Below, one piece after another: positions 10,315 to 18,928 of a DNA stretch of 64,000 bases. The notes under the pieces were generated by a model, which saw only the letters and a program-made list of their open reading frames with translations, made no database searches and was not told where the DNA came from. The position numbers and the translations under genes were made by a program. Position 1 is the first letter of the stretch, and every line of letters starts with the position of its first letter. The DNA comes from Dehalococcoidia bacterium (lineage in GTDB: Bacteria > Chloroflexota > Dehalococcoidia > Lucifugimonadales > Australimonadaceae), in assembly GCA_022820645.1 (NCBI GenBank), contig JAJEFD010000002.1, positions 124,001-188,000 on the forward strand. Direction: 5' to 3'.

Positions 10315-11328
10315 ATGAGCACGGCGGACGACCGGGCGCGCGGGCTCATGGTGGGGATCGCGGCGGGCAATCTGCTCGGCGTACCCATCGAAGGGCGCTC
10401 GAAAGACGACGTGCGCGAGCGTTTCCCTGACGGTGTGCGTGACATCACCGCTCGGCCGGGATACCCGGACGACGACGACCTCGCGCAGTCGCTCATCATC
10501 GCCGAGGCTGCGGAGGAAGGGCCGCTCGACGTCGAAGACCTCGGCCACCGCTTCTGGGAATGGGGCGAGATCAACGGCCTCGGCATGGGCAACCTCACGA
10601 GCCAGGTGCTCGCGCTCTTCGGTGGCAGTTACCCTCGCCGCCTCGGTTCGGGCACGATAGACGACGTGCGGCAACCCAGGGGGATGGCCATCGAGGACGC
10701 CTCGCGAGAGGCCTGGGGCGGGAAGAACGCAGGGAACGGCGCGCTGATGCGCTGCGCGCCGGTCGCCATCCGGTGGCGCGACGATCCTGTTGCCCTTACG
10801 CGGAACAGCGTCGTCAGCGCCGTGCCGACGCACTGGGACCGGCGGTGCGGGTGGTCGTGCGTCGCGCTGAACGTCGGCATCGCGGCTGCACTGCGGGGCG
10901 AGACGATGGACGCGGATGCGCTCATCGCGGCGGCGGAGGAGGCGGTGCTCCCGTCGCTGCCGGAGCTGTCGCAGTACGGCTACGAAGCGGGGATGCCGCA
11001 TGCCGTGCGAATCTCAATCGAAAAAGCTGCCAGCCTCGACATAGACGACATCGAGTTCGACGGCTGGAACATGGGTTTCACGCTCCTGGCGCTGGAGGCA
11101 GGACTCATCTCGCTCTGGCACGCGCCGGACTTCGAACACGGCCTGCGCGCCGCGGTCGAAGCGGGCGGCGACACCGACACGAACGGTGCGGTCGTGGGCG
11201 CAGTGCTGGGGGCACGGTTCGGCATCGACGCCATCCCCCAACGCTGGCGCGACCGCATCGCGGAACTGCGGGAAGGGCGCACGCCCGTCGAGGAGTACGC
11301 AGACATGCTGGAGGCGGCGCGAGGGTAG
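10315..11328 (+). CDS. ADP-ribosylglycohydrolase family protein
   Basis: DraG/ARH-type dimagnesium hydrolase, 337 residues, predicted to remove ADP-ribose from proteins or small molecules. Evidence: N-terminal RARGLMVGIAAGNLLGVPIEG, an acidic DDDDLAQSL in the place of the usual DDT metal motif, NAGNGALMRCAPVAI and the C-terminal GGDTDTNGAVVGAVLGARFG, which carries the second set of metal ligands. ATG at 10315 gives the family N-terminus directly. It stands between the acyl-CoA synthetase and an aldehyde dehydrogenase; no partner ADP-ribosyltransferase is visible in the window. Confidence 0.9.
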   Translation: MSTADDRARGLMVGIAAGNLLGVPIEGRSKDDVRERFPDGVRDITARPGYPDDDDLAQSLIIAEAAEEGPLDVEDLGHRFWEWGEINGLGMGNLTSQVLALFGGSYPRRLGSGTIDDVRQPRGMAIEDASREAWGGKNAGNGALMRCAPVAIRWRDDPVALTRNSVVSAVPTHWDRRCGWSCVALNVGIAAALRGETMDADALIAAAEEAVLPSLPELSQYGYEAGMPHAVRISIEKAASLDIDDIEFDGWNMGFTLLALEAGLISLWHAPDFEHGLRAAVEAGGDTDTNGAVVGAVLGARFGIDAIPQRWRDRIAELREGRTPVEEYADMLEAARG

Positions 11329-11344
11329 GAGAGGGCAACCGCCC

Positions 11345-11371
11345 TTGACAGCCCACGAGAGCCTGCATACT
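11345..11371 (+). promoter_or_regulatory. Candidate sigma-70 promoter for aldehyde dehydrogenase
   Basis: TTGACA at 11345-11350 and CATACT at 11366-11371, spacer 15 (short), followed by CGGAGGTGAGG just before the ATG at 11398. Confidence 0.45.
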
Positions 11372-11397
11372 GTCCCCGCATCCCCGGAGGTGAGGCG

Positions 11398-12900
11398 ATG
11401 GCAACGGCAGTCGGCAGCGTAACGCAGTACAAGATGCTCATCGGCGGCGAGTGGGTCGGCGCCGCGTCGGGGCAGACCTACGACTCGATGAACCCGTACA
11501 CGGGCCAGACGTGGGCGCAGATGCCCGACGCGCAGGCGGAAGACGTCGACCGCGCCGTGCAGGCGGCGCGCAAGGCGGTGAAGGACCCGGCGTGGCGCGG
11601 CATGGTGCCCGCACAGCGCGGCGCGCTCCTGCGCAGGCTCGGCGATCTCGTCGCTGAGAACGCGGAGCACCTCGGACAGATCGAGACGCGCGACAACGGC
11701 AAGCTCATCCGCGAGATGTCCGCCCAGTGCAAGGCGGTGCCGAGCTACTTCTACTTCTACGCGGGGCTCGCGGACAAGATACAGGGCGCGACCATCCCGC
11801 TGGAGAAGACGTCCGTCTTCAACTACACCCTCCGCGAGCCGATCGGCGTCGTAGGCATCATCATTCCGTGGAACTCGCCGCTGCTGCTGCTCTCGTTCAG
11901 CCTCGCCGCGGCGCTCGCAGCCGGAAACGCGGTGGTCGTCAAGCCGTCCGAGCACGCGTCCGCATCCACGCTGGAGTTCGCGAAGCTCGTCGAGCAGGCC
12001 GGCTTCCCGCCAGGCATATTCAACGTGGTGACGGGATACGGCGCCGTGACCGGCTCCGCGATGGCGAGCCACCCCGGCATCGGCAAGCTGTCGTTCACGG
12101 GCGGGCCGGAGACGGCGCGCAAGATCGCCGAGCAGGCGGCGCTGAACCTCACACCGACGCTGCTGGAACTCGGCGGGAAGTCGCCCAACATCGTCTTCCC
12201 GGACGCCGACCTGCAGAACGCCGTCAACGGCACCATCGCGGGCATCTTCGCTGCAGGAGGCCAGACGTGCATCGCGGGCTCGCGCCTGCTGCTGCACGAG
12301 GAGATCCACGACGAGTTCATGGAGAGGCTCGTGGCGCGCACGCGCGACATCAGGATGGGCGACCCCGCCGCGATGGAGTCGGAACTCGGCCCGCTCGCAA
12401 CGACGGCCCAACTGGCGAAGGTGGAGTCGTTCGTCGAGAGCGCACGCGGGGAGGGGGCCGAACTCGTCTACGGCGGCTGCCGGCCGGACTCGCCCGACCT
12501 CGCGTCGGGCTGGTTCTACATGCCCACCATCTTCGGCAACGTCCGCAACGACATGTACGTCGCACAGGAGGAAGTCTTCGGGCCGGTGCTCGGCGTGCAG
12601 CGCTTCCGCGAGGAGGAAGAAGCGGTCGCGCTGGCCAACGACACGAGGTACGGCCTCGCGGCGGGCATCTGGACGGACGACATCAAGCGCGCGCACCGGC
12701 TCGCCCGTGACCTCGACGCAGGCACCGTCTGGATCAACATGTACCGTGCGCTGTCCTATGCGTCGCCGTTCGGCGGATACAAGGGCTCCGGCCACGGCCG
12801 CGAGCTGGGCGTCGAGGCCATCAACGAGTTCACACAGGTCAAGAGCGTCTGGGTCGAACTCGCCGAGACCACGCCGGACCCGTTCGTGCTGCGGATCTAG
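11398..12900 (+). CDS. NAD(P)-dependent aldehyde dehydrogenase
   Basis: Oxidises an aldehyde to the acid, 500 residues, full length. Catalytic Cys291 is in GGQTCIAGSR and general base Glu257 in LELGGKSPN; cofactor-binding PWNSPLLLLSFSLAAALAAGNAVVVKPSE and SFTGG are intact. C-terminal FGGYKGSGHGRELG matches the betaine/4-hydroxymuconic/vanillin-type aldehyde dehydrogenases. A strong GGAGGTGAGG ribosome site precedes the ATG. It converges on the six-gene minus-strand operon with stop codons back to back. Substrate not determined. Confidence 0.93.
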   Translation: MATAVGSVTQYKMLIGGEWVGAASGQTYDSMNPYTGQTWAQMPDAQAEDVDRAVQAARKAVKDPAWRGMVPAQRGALLRRLGDLVAENAEHLGQIETRDNGKLIREMSAQCKAVPSYFYFYAGLADKIQGATIPLEKTSVFNYTLREPIGVVGIIIPWNSPLLLLSFSLAAALAAGNAVVVKPSEHASASTLEFAKLVEQAGFPPGIFNVVTGYGAVTGSAMASHPGIGKLSFTGGPETARKIAEQAALNLTPTLLELGGKSPNIVFPDADLQNAVNGTIAGIFAAGGQTCIAGSRLLLHEEIHDEFMERLVARTRDIRMGDPAAMESELGPLATTAQLAKVESFVESARGEGAELVYGGCRPDSPDLASGWFYMPTIFGNVRNDMYVAQEEVFGPVLGVQRFREEEEAVALANDTRYGLAAGIWTDDIKRAHRLARDLDAGTVWINMYRALSYASPFGGYKGSGHGRELGVEAINEFTQVKSVWVELAETTPDPFVLRI

Positions 12901-13818
12901 CTACGCGGCGAACAGCTCCTCCAGCGTCCAGCGCTTGCGGATGATCTCGGTCTCGTAGAGGTAGTCCACGACCGCGCGCACGGACGCGCCGTGCACGTCG
13001 AGGCCCTGCGCCCTGGGGAAGAGGCCGATGCGCCGCAGGTCGCCCGCGAGCAGCCCCTGGTGGACGGAGTCGTCCGGCTCCTCGTCCATGTAGGTGGCCG
13101 TCGCCTCGTCCATCGCCTTGCAAACCGCATCGGCGAGGCCGGGGTGCTCCGTGACGGACTCCTCCTTCATCACCAACAGCGTGTTGATGGGGAAGACGCC
13201 AGTCTCTTCGTGGTACTGCTGCAGGAGCGGGTAGGGATCACTGACCAGCAGATGAACGTTGTCGGCCTGCGCCGCGTTGCCGCCCGCGACCACGAGCGCG
13301 TCGAGGTCGCCTGCCGCGAGCCGCGCGTCGAGGTCCGACATCTGCTCGCGGGCGAAGCGCTCCGGTTTGGGGTAGGGCACGCCGCGCAGCGAGTCGTTCT
13401 CGCCCTCGACCCACGTGATGCTGTCGGGCGCGACGCCATGGTGGTGCGCGAGGATGCCGCGCAGCCACACCGCCGGGTTCGACGCGAACCCGAGCGGCAC
13501 GCCGACGCGCTTGCCCGCGAGGTCGCCGATCCCGGCGATGCCTGCGGCGTCGTTCACCGTCACGCCCGTCAGCGGGAAGAAGAGGTTGGGGAAGATGGGC
13601 AGCGCAACGAGGCGCACGCCGTTGTCCTTCGCCACGATGAAGTTGCCGATGGTCAATTCGCCCACGTCGTACGGGCGCGTCGTCACCATCGCGGGGAAGA
13701 TGGGTGCGGGCGCGGGACCCGCGTCCACGAGTTCGACGTCAGGGAAGTCGACGGCGACGCGTCCGCTGAGCAGGTGTCGTGTGATGAGGCGGTTCCCGAC
13801 CGCTACCGAGACTCCCAT
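12901..13818 (-). CDS. 4,5-dihydroxyphthalate decarboxylase-like / NMT1-type substrate-binding protein
   Basis: 305 residues with the periplasmic-binding fold seen in both ABC substrate-binding proteins and 4,5-dihydroxyphthalate decarboxylase (Pht5). YDVGELTIGNFIVAKDNG, ALPIFPNLFF and GIGDLAGKRVGVPLGFASNP are characteristic. No signal peptide or lipobox is visible, which favours a cytoplasmic enzyme over a transporter component. Its ATG overlaps the previous stop as TAATG, so it is coupled to the cupin gene. Last gene of a six-gene operon, paralog of the gene at 14448-15416. Confidence 0.75.
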   Translation of the reverse strand: MGVSVAVGNRLITRHLLSGRVAVDFPDVELVDAGPAPAPIFPAMVTTRPYDVGELTIGNFIVAKDNGVRLVALPIFPNLFFPLTGVTVNDAAGIAGIGDLAGKRVGVPLGFASNPAVWLRGILAHHHGVAPDSITWVEGENDSLRGVPYPKPERFAREQMSDLDARLAAGDLDALVVAGGNAAQADNVHLLVSDPYPLLQQYHEETGVFPINTLLVMKEESVTEHPGLADAVCKAMDEATATYMDEEPDDSVHQGLLAGDLRRIGLFPRAQGLDVHGASVRAVVDYLYETEIIRKRWTLEELFAA

Positions 13819-14405
13819 TACGGGTTCGGGGTGGTGGCGGAGGAGAATATCGCGCTGCGTCCGCTCTCCACGTCGTACCGGTGGCGCTGGATGTTGTCTA
13901 GGTCCATGCTCGTGATGCGGCAGTAGATCGTCTCGTCGGTTGGCGAGCCCTGCACGCTGTGTATCTCGCCGGGAAGGATGTAGTGGACGTCGCCCGCCCT
14001 CTGCTCCATGACTTCCACCACCTGGAAGGTCGGCAGCTCCGAGTCGCTGCTGTCGTGGCGGTAGGCGTAACGCGTCTGCGTGTTGCCGCCGCTCTTCACG
14101 CCGTAGGCGACCCAGCAGACGCCGTGGTCATGCGGGGCGGGCCGCTTGATCTCCTGCGGGCCCTGCCGGTAGGTGAGGACGACGAACCCGGGGCCCGGGT
14201 GACCGTACTCGGTGTCCCGGTAGATCTCGAACGTGCCGTTGCCGTCGCCGAACTTCTCGCTGTTCTCCGGCCAGCCGTTGTCGAACGCGCGCCGCATCAA
14301 CTGGGCGACGTTGTGCGCCTGCTGCACGGAGTCGCGATGGGTCGCGAAGACCTCGCGGAGGTCGGTGATGAATTGCTGCTCGGTGTAGACCGCTGTTTGT
14401 GTCAT
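13818..14405 (-). CDS. Cysteine-dioxygenase-like cupin protein
   Basis: 195 residues resembling cysteine dioxygenase / 3-mercaptopropionate dioxygenase, non-heme iron thiol dioxygenases. The metal motif is PHDHGVCWVAYGV (HxH) with a later His in PGEIHSVQG, spaced as in CDO-type cupins; RYAYR and VMEQRAGDVHYILPG match. The substrate in this operon need not be a thiol. Lies between two dihydroxyphthalate-decarboxylase-like genes, sharing one base with the downstream one. Confidence 0.75.
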   Translation of the reverse strand: MTQTAVYTEQQFITDLREVFATHRDSVQQAHNVAQLMRRAFDNGWPENSEKFGDGNGTFEIYRDTEYGHPGPGFVVLTYRQGPQEIKRPAPHDHGVCWVAYGVKSGGNTQTRYAYRHDSSDSELPTFQVVEVMEQRAGDVHYILPGEIHSVQGSPTDETIYCRITSMDLDNIQRHRYDVESGRSAIFSSATTPNP

Positions 14406-14447
14406 ATCGGTTCTCCTCTCTGAAATCCTGCCTGCAACGGCGGTAGT

Positions 14448-15416
14448 TTACGTCTCCAGCGTCGTCTCGAAGAAGAGGTCTTCGACGGCGAGCGGCCCCG
14501 GGATGAGGCCCTGTTCGACCTCGTAGCCGATGAACCGTTCGAGGTTCGCGCGGTTCGCCGCGACGCCGGTCGGCCACGGGTCGGGCCCGAGCACGCGGCG
14601 CTCTTCTTCCAGGTAGTGACGCCCCCACGTAAGCCTGCTCCAGTTGGGGTCGTCCATGTAGCGGCCCCACTGCCGCTTCGCCTGTTCGAAGCCGTCCAGC
14701 AGGCTCACCGGCGCCCACGGATGCTGCTCCGCCACCTCCGACTTCATCGCCACCACGTGCATGATGGGGTAGAAGCCGTTGCGCCGGTAGTAGCTCACTT
14801 CTTCGGCGCGCGGGTCGTCGAACAGCCTGCCGACCTCCGGCGCGCCGTCCAGGTACGGCTGAGGCGGACGCGGCGACAGGAACGCCGACACTTCGCCCTC
14901 GACGAGCGCGTCGCCGAGCCTGCGGCTCCGGTCCATGCGCTCGAGCGTCACGCCGGGCGGAGGGTCGAACTGCACCGGCTCGTCGGAGGTCGTCACCCAC
15001 GTGACGCCGTCCAGCGGGACGCCGTACTCGCTGCCGAGGTCGCCCTTGGCGAGCACGGAGAGCGTCGTCTGGAACGAGCGGAGGGCGACGCGCTTGCCGA
15101 TGAGGTCCTTCGGTTCCCGGATGCCGGACTGCGTGTTGACGTACATCTGCGACTGGCTGAACAGCCGGCGGGGGAAGACGGGGATCGCCGTCAGCGGAGC
15201 ACCCCGAGCCTTCGCCATGACGTACGAGCCGAGCGACAACTCACAGACGTCGAACTCGCGGTGCAGCAACATCCGCTCGTGGCGTCTGCCGCCCGCGCCG
15301 TCCTGCCCGACGATGAGCACCGTGGGCTCGATGCCCTTGGGACGCACCGTCCCTTCCACCCACGGTACGTGCCTGTCGTAGTGTTCCAGTGCGATGCTCA
15401 GGGGAACGTCCGCCAT
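14448..15416 (-). CDS. 4,5-dihydroxyphthalate decarboxylase-like protein
   Basis: 322 residues, same fold as the product of 12901-13818. N-terminal LSIALEHYDRHVPWVEG and FDVCELSLGSYVMAKARGAP, TAIPVFPRRLFSQSQMYVN and IREPKDLIGKRVALRSFQTT are diagnostic of the Pht5-like family. No signal peptide. Its ATG at 15416 follows the stop of the upstream gene without a gap. Known members decarboxylate a hydroxylated phthalate to protocatechuate; the actual substrate here is unknown. Confidence 0.82.
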   Translation of the reverse strand: MADVPLSIALEHYDRHVPWVEGTVRPKGIEPTVLIVGQDGAGGRRHERMLLHREFDVCELSLGSYVMAKARGAPLTAIPVFPRRLFSQSQMYVNTQSGIREPKDLIGKRVALRSFQTTLSVLAKGDLGSEYGVPLDGVTWVTTSDEPVQFDPPPGVTLERMDRSRRLGDALVEGEVSAFLSPRPPQPYLDGAPEVGRLFDDPRAEEVSYYRRNGFYPIMHVVAMKSEVAEQHPWAPVSLLDGFEQAKRQWGRYMDDPNWSRLTWGRHYLEEERRVLGPDPWPTGVAANRANLERFIGYEVEQGLIPGPLAVEDLFFETTLET

Positions 15417-16478
15417 CTATATCTCCTCTCCGTACTCGCGCGCCATCTCCCGGATGTGGGTCTCCTGCAGCAGGGTGGAGCGGCCGTTCTCCCAGAACAG
15501 CTCGCCGTCCAGCTCTATCGTCTGATCGGACACATAGGCGGAGAGGGGAGAGGGCGTCCTGCCGATGTGGAAGTGCATAACGTCCTGGTTGCTCTGCTGC
15601 CCGGGTCGCTTGGTCGCCTTGGGGTGGAAGCCGCCGTGGAACGAGTCGAGCGCGTAGGCGGCCTCGGTCCCGTAGCGCGACTCGCTCACGTCCAGCAGGT
15701 GCTGGAGCTGTGCGCTCGTCCAGACCGTGTTGCCGGTCGGGTCGTCCTTCTGGTTCTCGCGTGCGGGTTCCTCCCGCCACTCGATGCCCTTGAGCGTGTT
15801 GTCTCGTATCTCCAACAGCATCGGATTGTGGAACTGCTCGCGGTCCGCCATCCCCGGATGGTCGAAAGCGACGACGCCGTTCCCGTCCGCGCTGCCGATG
15901 GGCGCGTACACCTCGCCGGGGAAGACGCGTTCGGAGCGGCTCATCTCCGCGTCCTGCACGAAGAAGGCGTCCGCGACCTCGCTTCCCGACGCGACGCGGC
16001 CCGTGACCTCAGTGCCGCGCGGGCTCGTGACGCGGTACGTCGACGCCTGCCCCGTGCGCTCCTCGATGCGGTGCGCCAGCGCCATGACGAGACGCCAGTC
16101 GAAGTGGGCGTGGGGCGTGGTCATGCCCTCGGGAGCGCGGATGCGGTTGTTGATGCGCACCAGCCCCGCTGCACCGTTCGCGCGCAGGTGGTCCAACAGT
16201 ACGGCGCGGTTCAGGTTGCAGTTCATCAGCAGCTTGTCGGCGCCCAGCACCGCGCCCGCGACCGGGGCGGGCAGCTCTTCGACGCGGCCCAGCGAGTCCA
16301 CCCAGAGCGAGTAGGGAACGCCGCCTGCGTCGGCGATGGCCTGCTCCAGCAGCACGGCGAGTTCCGGGTCGAGCGCGCCGCGCTCGTTCAGCAGCAGCAC
16401 CGCCTCGCCGGGTTCGACGGTGGCGCAATGCCTGATGAGATTGCTTACGCCTGCCTGTACGGCTGCGGCATCGGCCAT
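15417..16478 (-). CDS. M29 aminopeptidase / 2,5-dihydroxypyridine dioxygenase (NicX)-like metalloenzyme
   Basis: 353 residues. Shares the fold of M29 aminopeptidases and NicX, the ring-cleaving 2,5-dihydroxypyridine 5,6-dioxygenase. Candidate metal ligands: Glu in VFPGEVYAP, His in DSFHGGFHP and the His pair in DVMHFHIG, with a C-terminal Asp/Glu-rich end (TIELDGELFWENG). In a catabolic operon with decarboxylase-like and amidohydrolase genes, a ring-cleavage or hydrolytic role is more plausible than peptide turnover (inference). No signal peptide. 19 bases separate it from the upstream amidohydrolase. Confidence 0.7.
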   Translation of the reverse strand: MADAAAVQAGVSNLIRHCATVEPGEAVLLLNERGALDPELAVLLEQAIADAGGVPYSLWVDSLGRVEELPAPVAGAVLGADKLLMNCNLNRAVLLDHLRANGAAGLVRINNRIRAPEGMTTPHAHFDWRLVMALAHRIEERTGQASTYRVTSPRGTEVTGRVASGSEVADAFFVQDAEMSRSERVFPGEVYAPIGSADGNGVVAFDHPGMADREQFHNPMLLEIRDNTLKGIEWREEPARENQKDDPTGNTVWTSAQLQHLLDVSESRYGTEAAYALDSFHGGFHPKATKRPGQQSNQDVMHFHIGRTPSPLSAYVSDQTIELDGELFWENGRSTLLQETHIREMAREYGEEI

Positions 16479-16497
16479 CGTGCTCCTCCTTGTCTGT

Positions 16498-17589
16498 CTA
16501 GTTCAGCCCGTAGAAGCGCTCCGCGTTGCCGTGCAGGATGGCCGCCTTGTCCGCGTCCGTCAGCGACGGGTTCTCGCGGATCTCGGCGATCTCCTCCTTG
16601 CACGTCTCGTGGTTGACCTCGTGCGGGAAGTCGGACGAGAAGATGAACGCCTTGTTGCCCGCCACCTTCACCGCGAAGGGGAGGGTCAGCTCTCCGCCCT
16701 CGACGCCGACGTACACGCGGCCCTCGTCAACGTGCTTCAGGATGTAGTCCGTTACGGATTCGCCGTCCTTCAACTGCATGAAGCGCTGGTTGGGGTCGTA
16801 CTGGATGTGGCTGTCCCAAGAGCGCTGGAAGCGTTCCAGGCAGCCCACGAACCAGGCGCAGCCCGCCTCCAGGAAGCCGTACTTCGCGTTCGGGTAGCGC
16901 TCCAGCACGCCGTTGAAGACGATGCCGGCGAAGTTGACCATCTGGCCGAACGGGTGGCCGAGCGCGTTCACCGGAGCGTACGGGCTCATGTCGTCCAGCC
17001 CCATGTGGTCGTGTACGCCGCCGTGGATGCCGATAGCTCAGCCGAGGCGGTCGGCTTCCTCGTAGATCGGCCAGTACTTCGGGTCGCCCAGGTGGTTCTG
17101 CAACTGGAGCGCGCCGGTGCCCGGGAGCATCGCGCCGGAGAAGCCGAGCTCCTTCACGATGCGACGCAGTTCGATGGCGGCCTCAGCGGGCTCCTGCAGG
17201 GGGATGAGTCCCATCGCCTGGAAGCGCGAGTCCTTGCTGACGTACTCGTCGTACACCCAGTTGTTGTACGCCCGCGCGAGCTCGATCGCCCAGTCGCGGC
17301 TGACCACACGCCCGAAAGCGAGGCCGTTGGACGTGTAGAGCACCGTCTTGTCGACGCCCACGTCGTTCAGGAAGTCGATCCAGCCCTCGCGCCCGACGCG
17401 CGCGAACGCGCCTTCCGGCAGGAAGTGGCGGTTGGCCGCGTGCAGGTGGTCGTTGGGCGGGAAGGGCCCGCGCGTCGTCACGAAACTGCGGTCGCGGTAG
17501 TCCTCGGGCATACGCGCCCAGATGGCGTCGTGGTCCTCGACCAGGTGGCCGTCGCCGTCAACGATGCGCTCGATGTTTTCAGTGACCAT
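16498..17589 (-). pseudogene. Amidohydrolase (COG2159) interrupted by one in-frame TGA
   Basis: Read on the minus strand from ATG 17589 the frame is a 363-codon amidohydrolase close to its upstream neighbour, except that codon 184 (17040-17038) is TGA where the paralog has a Cys codon TGC (EADRLG[TGA]AIGIHGG versus EAERLGCALGIHGG). Downstream of the TGA 179 codons continue in the same frame with all motifs (IHGG, SSDFPHE, GNAERFYGLN). Upstream are the metal-binding DGDGH and the substrate face. AAGGAGA precedes the ATG. It may be a nonsense mutation, a sequencing error or recoding; I could not find a convincing SECIS hairpin by eye. Confidence 0.75.
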
Positions 17590-17626
17590 GGCTTTCGTCT
17601 CCTTGGTGTCTGCCTTCGCTCATGCC

Positions 17627-18727
17627 CTAGTTCGCCGCCAGCCGGTAGAAGCGGGCCGCGTTGCGGTACATCACCGCCTCCTTGTCGTCGGCCGACATGT
17701 CCGCGTTCTCGCGCAGTTCGTCCAGCTCCGCCTTGCAGGTGTTCGCGTCGACCTCGTGCGGGTAGTCGGACGAGAAGAGGTACGGCTTGTTGCCGGTGAG
17801 ACGCACCGCCTCGGGCAGCGCGAGCTCGTCGCCCTCGACGCCGACGAAGATGCGGTCCTCGTCGATGTGGCGGCAGATGTAGTCGGAGACGCGTTCGCCC
17901 TCGCGTATCTGCAGGAAGCGGCCGCGCGGGTCGTACTGGACGTGGGACGCCCAGGAGCCGTTGAAGCGCTCCATGCAGGTGAGCAGCCACGCCGCGCCTG
18001 CCTCCAGGAAGCCGATGCGCACGCCGGGGTACTTGTCGAACACGCCATTGAAGATGATGCCTGCGAACGCCACCATCTGCCCCATCGGGTGGCCGAGCGC
18101 GTTGATGGGCGCGTACGGGCTCATGTCGTCCATCAGGAAGCCTTCGTGCGCGCCGCCGTGGATGCCGAGGGCGCAGCCGAGACGCTCGGCCTCCGCGTAG
18201 ACGGGCCAGAACTTGCTGTCGCCCAGGTGCGGCTGCTGCGCGCCGGTCGACGGCAGCATCGCGCCCACGAACCCCAGTTCCTGCACGATGCGCCGCAGCT
18301 CCTCGACCGCGGCGTCGGGCTCCTGCAAGGGGAGCAGGCCCATCGCCTGGAAGCGGTCGCCCCGCCTCAGATAGGTGTCGTACACCCAGTTGTTGTACGC
18401 CTGCGCGAGCATGACCGCCCAGTCGCGGCTGACGATCTTCCCGAAACCGAGGCCGCTCGTGGTGTAGAGCACCGTCGAGTCCACGCCGACCTCGTCGAGG
18501 AACTCCATCCAGCCGTCCGGCCCGACGTTGGCGAAGGCGCCCGGAGGCGTGATGTGCCGGTTGGCGGAGTGAAGGTGGTCGATGGGCGGGAACGGGTTAC
18601 GTTGCGCCCGCGCCTCTCCGAAACTCTTGCCCTGGTACTCGTCCGGCATGTACGAAACGATGCCGGCGATGTCCTCCATGATGTGGCCGTCGCCGTCGAT
18701 GATGCGTTCCAGGTTTGCCGTAGCCAT
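17627..18727 (-). CDS. Amidohydrolase family 2 (COG2159) protein
   Basis: 366 residues, intact paralog of the interrupted gene downstream. Metal motifs: DGDGH near the N-terminus, His in GIHGGAHE, Asp in SSDYPHE. The family includes ACMSD and gamma-resorcylate decarboxylases, so a non-oxidative decarboxylase or hydrolase acting on an aromatic or muconate-type acid is likely. First gene of the six-gene minus-strand operon that ends at 12901. Neighbouring bicupin gene is divergent with a 201-base spacer. Confidence 0.88.
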   Translation of the reverse strand: MATANLERIIDGDGHIMEDIAGIVSYMPDEYQGKSFGEARAQRNPFPPIDHLHSANRHITPPGAFANVGPDGWMEFLDEVGVDSTVLYTTSGLGFGKIVSRDWAVMLAQAYNNWVYDTYLRRGDRFQAMGLLPLQEPDAAVEELRRIVQELGFVGAMLPSTGAQQPHLGDSKFWPVYAEAERLGCALGIHGGAHEGFLMDDMSPYAPINALGHPMGQMVAFAGIIFNGVFDKYPGVRIGFLEAGAAWLLTCMERFNGSWASHVQYDPRGRFLQIREGERVSDYICRHIDEDRIFVGVEGDELALPEAVRLTGNKPYLFSSDYPHEVDANTCKAELDELRENADMSADDKEAVMYRNAARFYRLAAN

Positions 18728-18744
18728 TCCTGCCTCCTGCTCCG

Positions 18745-18797
18745 GTTCCCTCTCCTTTGAGGGAGAGGGCGATGCGCTTCAGCGCGCGGTGAGGGTG
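18745..18797 (+). repeat. Dispersed palindromic repeat (family A)
   Basis: CCCTCTCC...GGGAGAGGG hairpin followed by GCGCGCGGTGAGGGTGAA, in the divergent spacer upstream of the amidohydrolase start. Confidence 0.75.
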
Positions 18798-18852
18798 AAT
18801 CTTCGCGCGGATTGTACGGCGGGCGCGCGCAGGCGGCAAATCGGCTTACGCG

Positions 18853-18881
18853 TGGACGCCGCACGCGTTCCCGCGCATAAT
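18853..18881 (+). promoter_or_regulatory. Candidate promoter for bicupin gene
   Basis: TGGACG (18853-18858), 17-base spacer, CATAAT (18876-18881), 47 bases before the ATG; GGAGGGAG ribosome site follows. Confidence 0.45.
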
Positions 18882-18928
18882 AGGGCGCATCCTGCGCCTG
18901 CTGGCGCGCGTCCACGGAGGGAGTTCAC

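Noticed and set aside
16981-17037. Bacterial SECIS hairpin after the in-frame TGA
   Set aside because: No convincing stem-loop with the usual apical loop seen; folding software would be needed to exclude it.
17038-17589. Two separate genes from the interrupted amidohydrolase
   Set aside because: The second half lacks its own ribosome site near a plausible start and the frame is continuous, so one interrupted gene is simpler.
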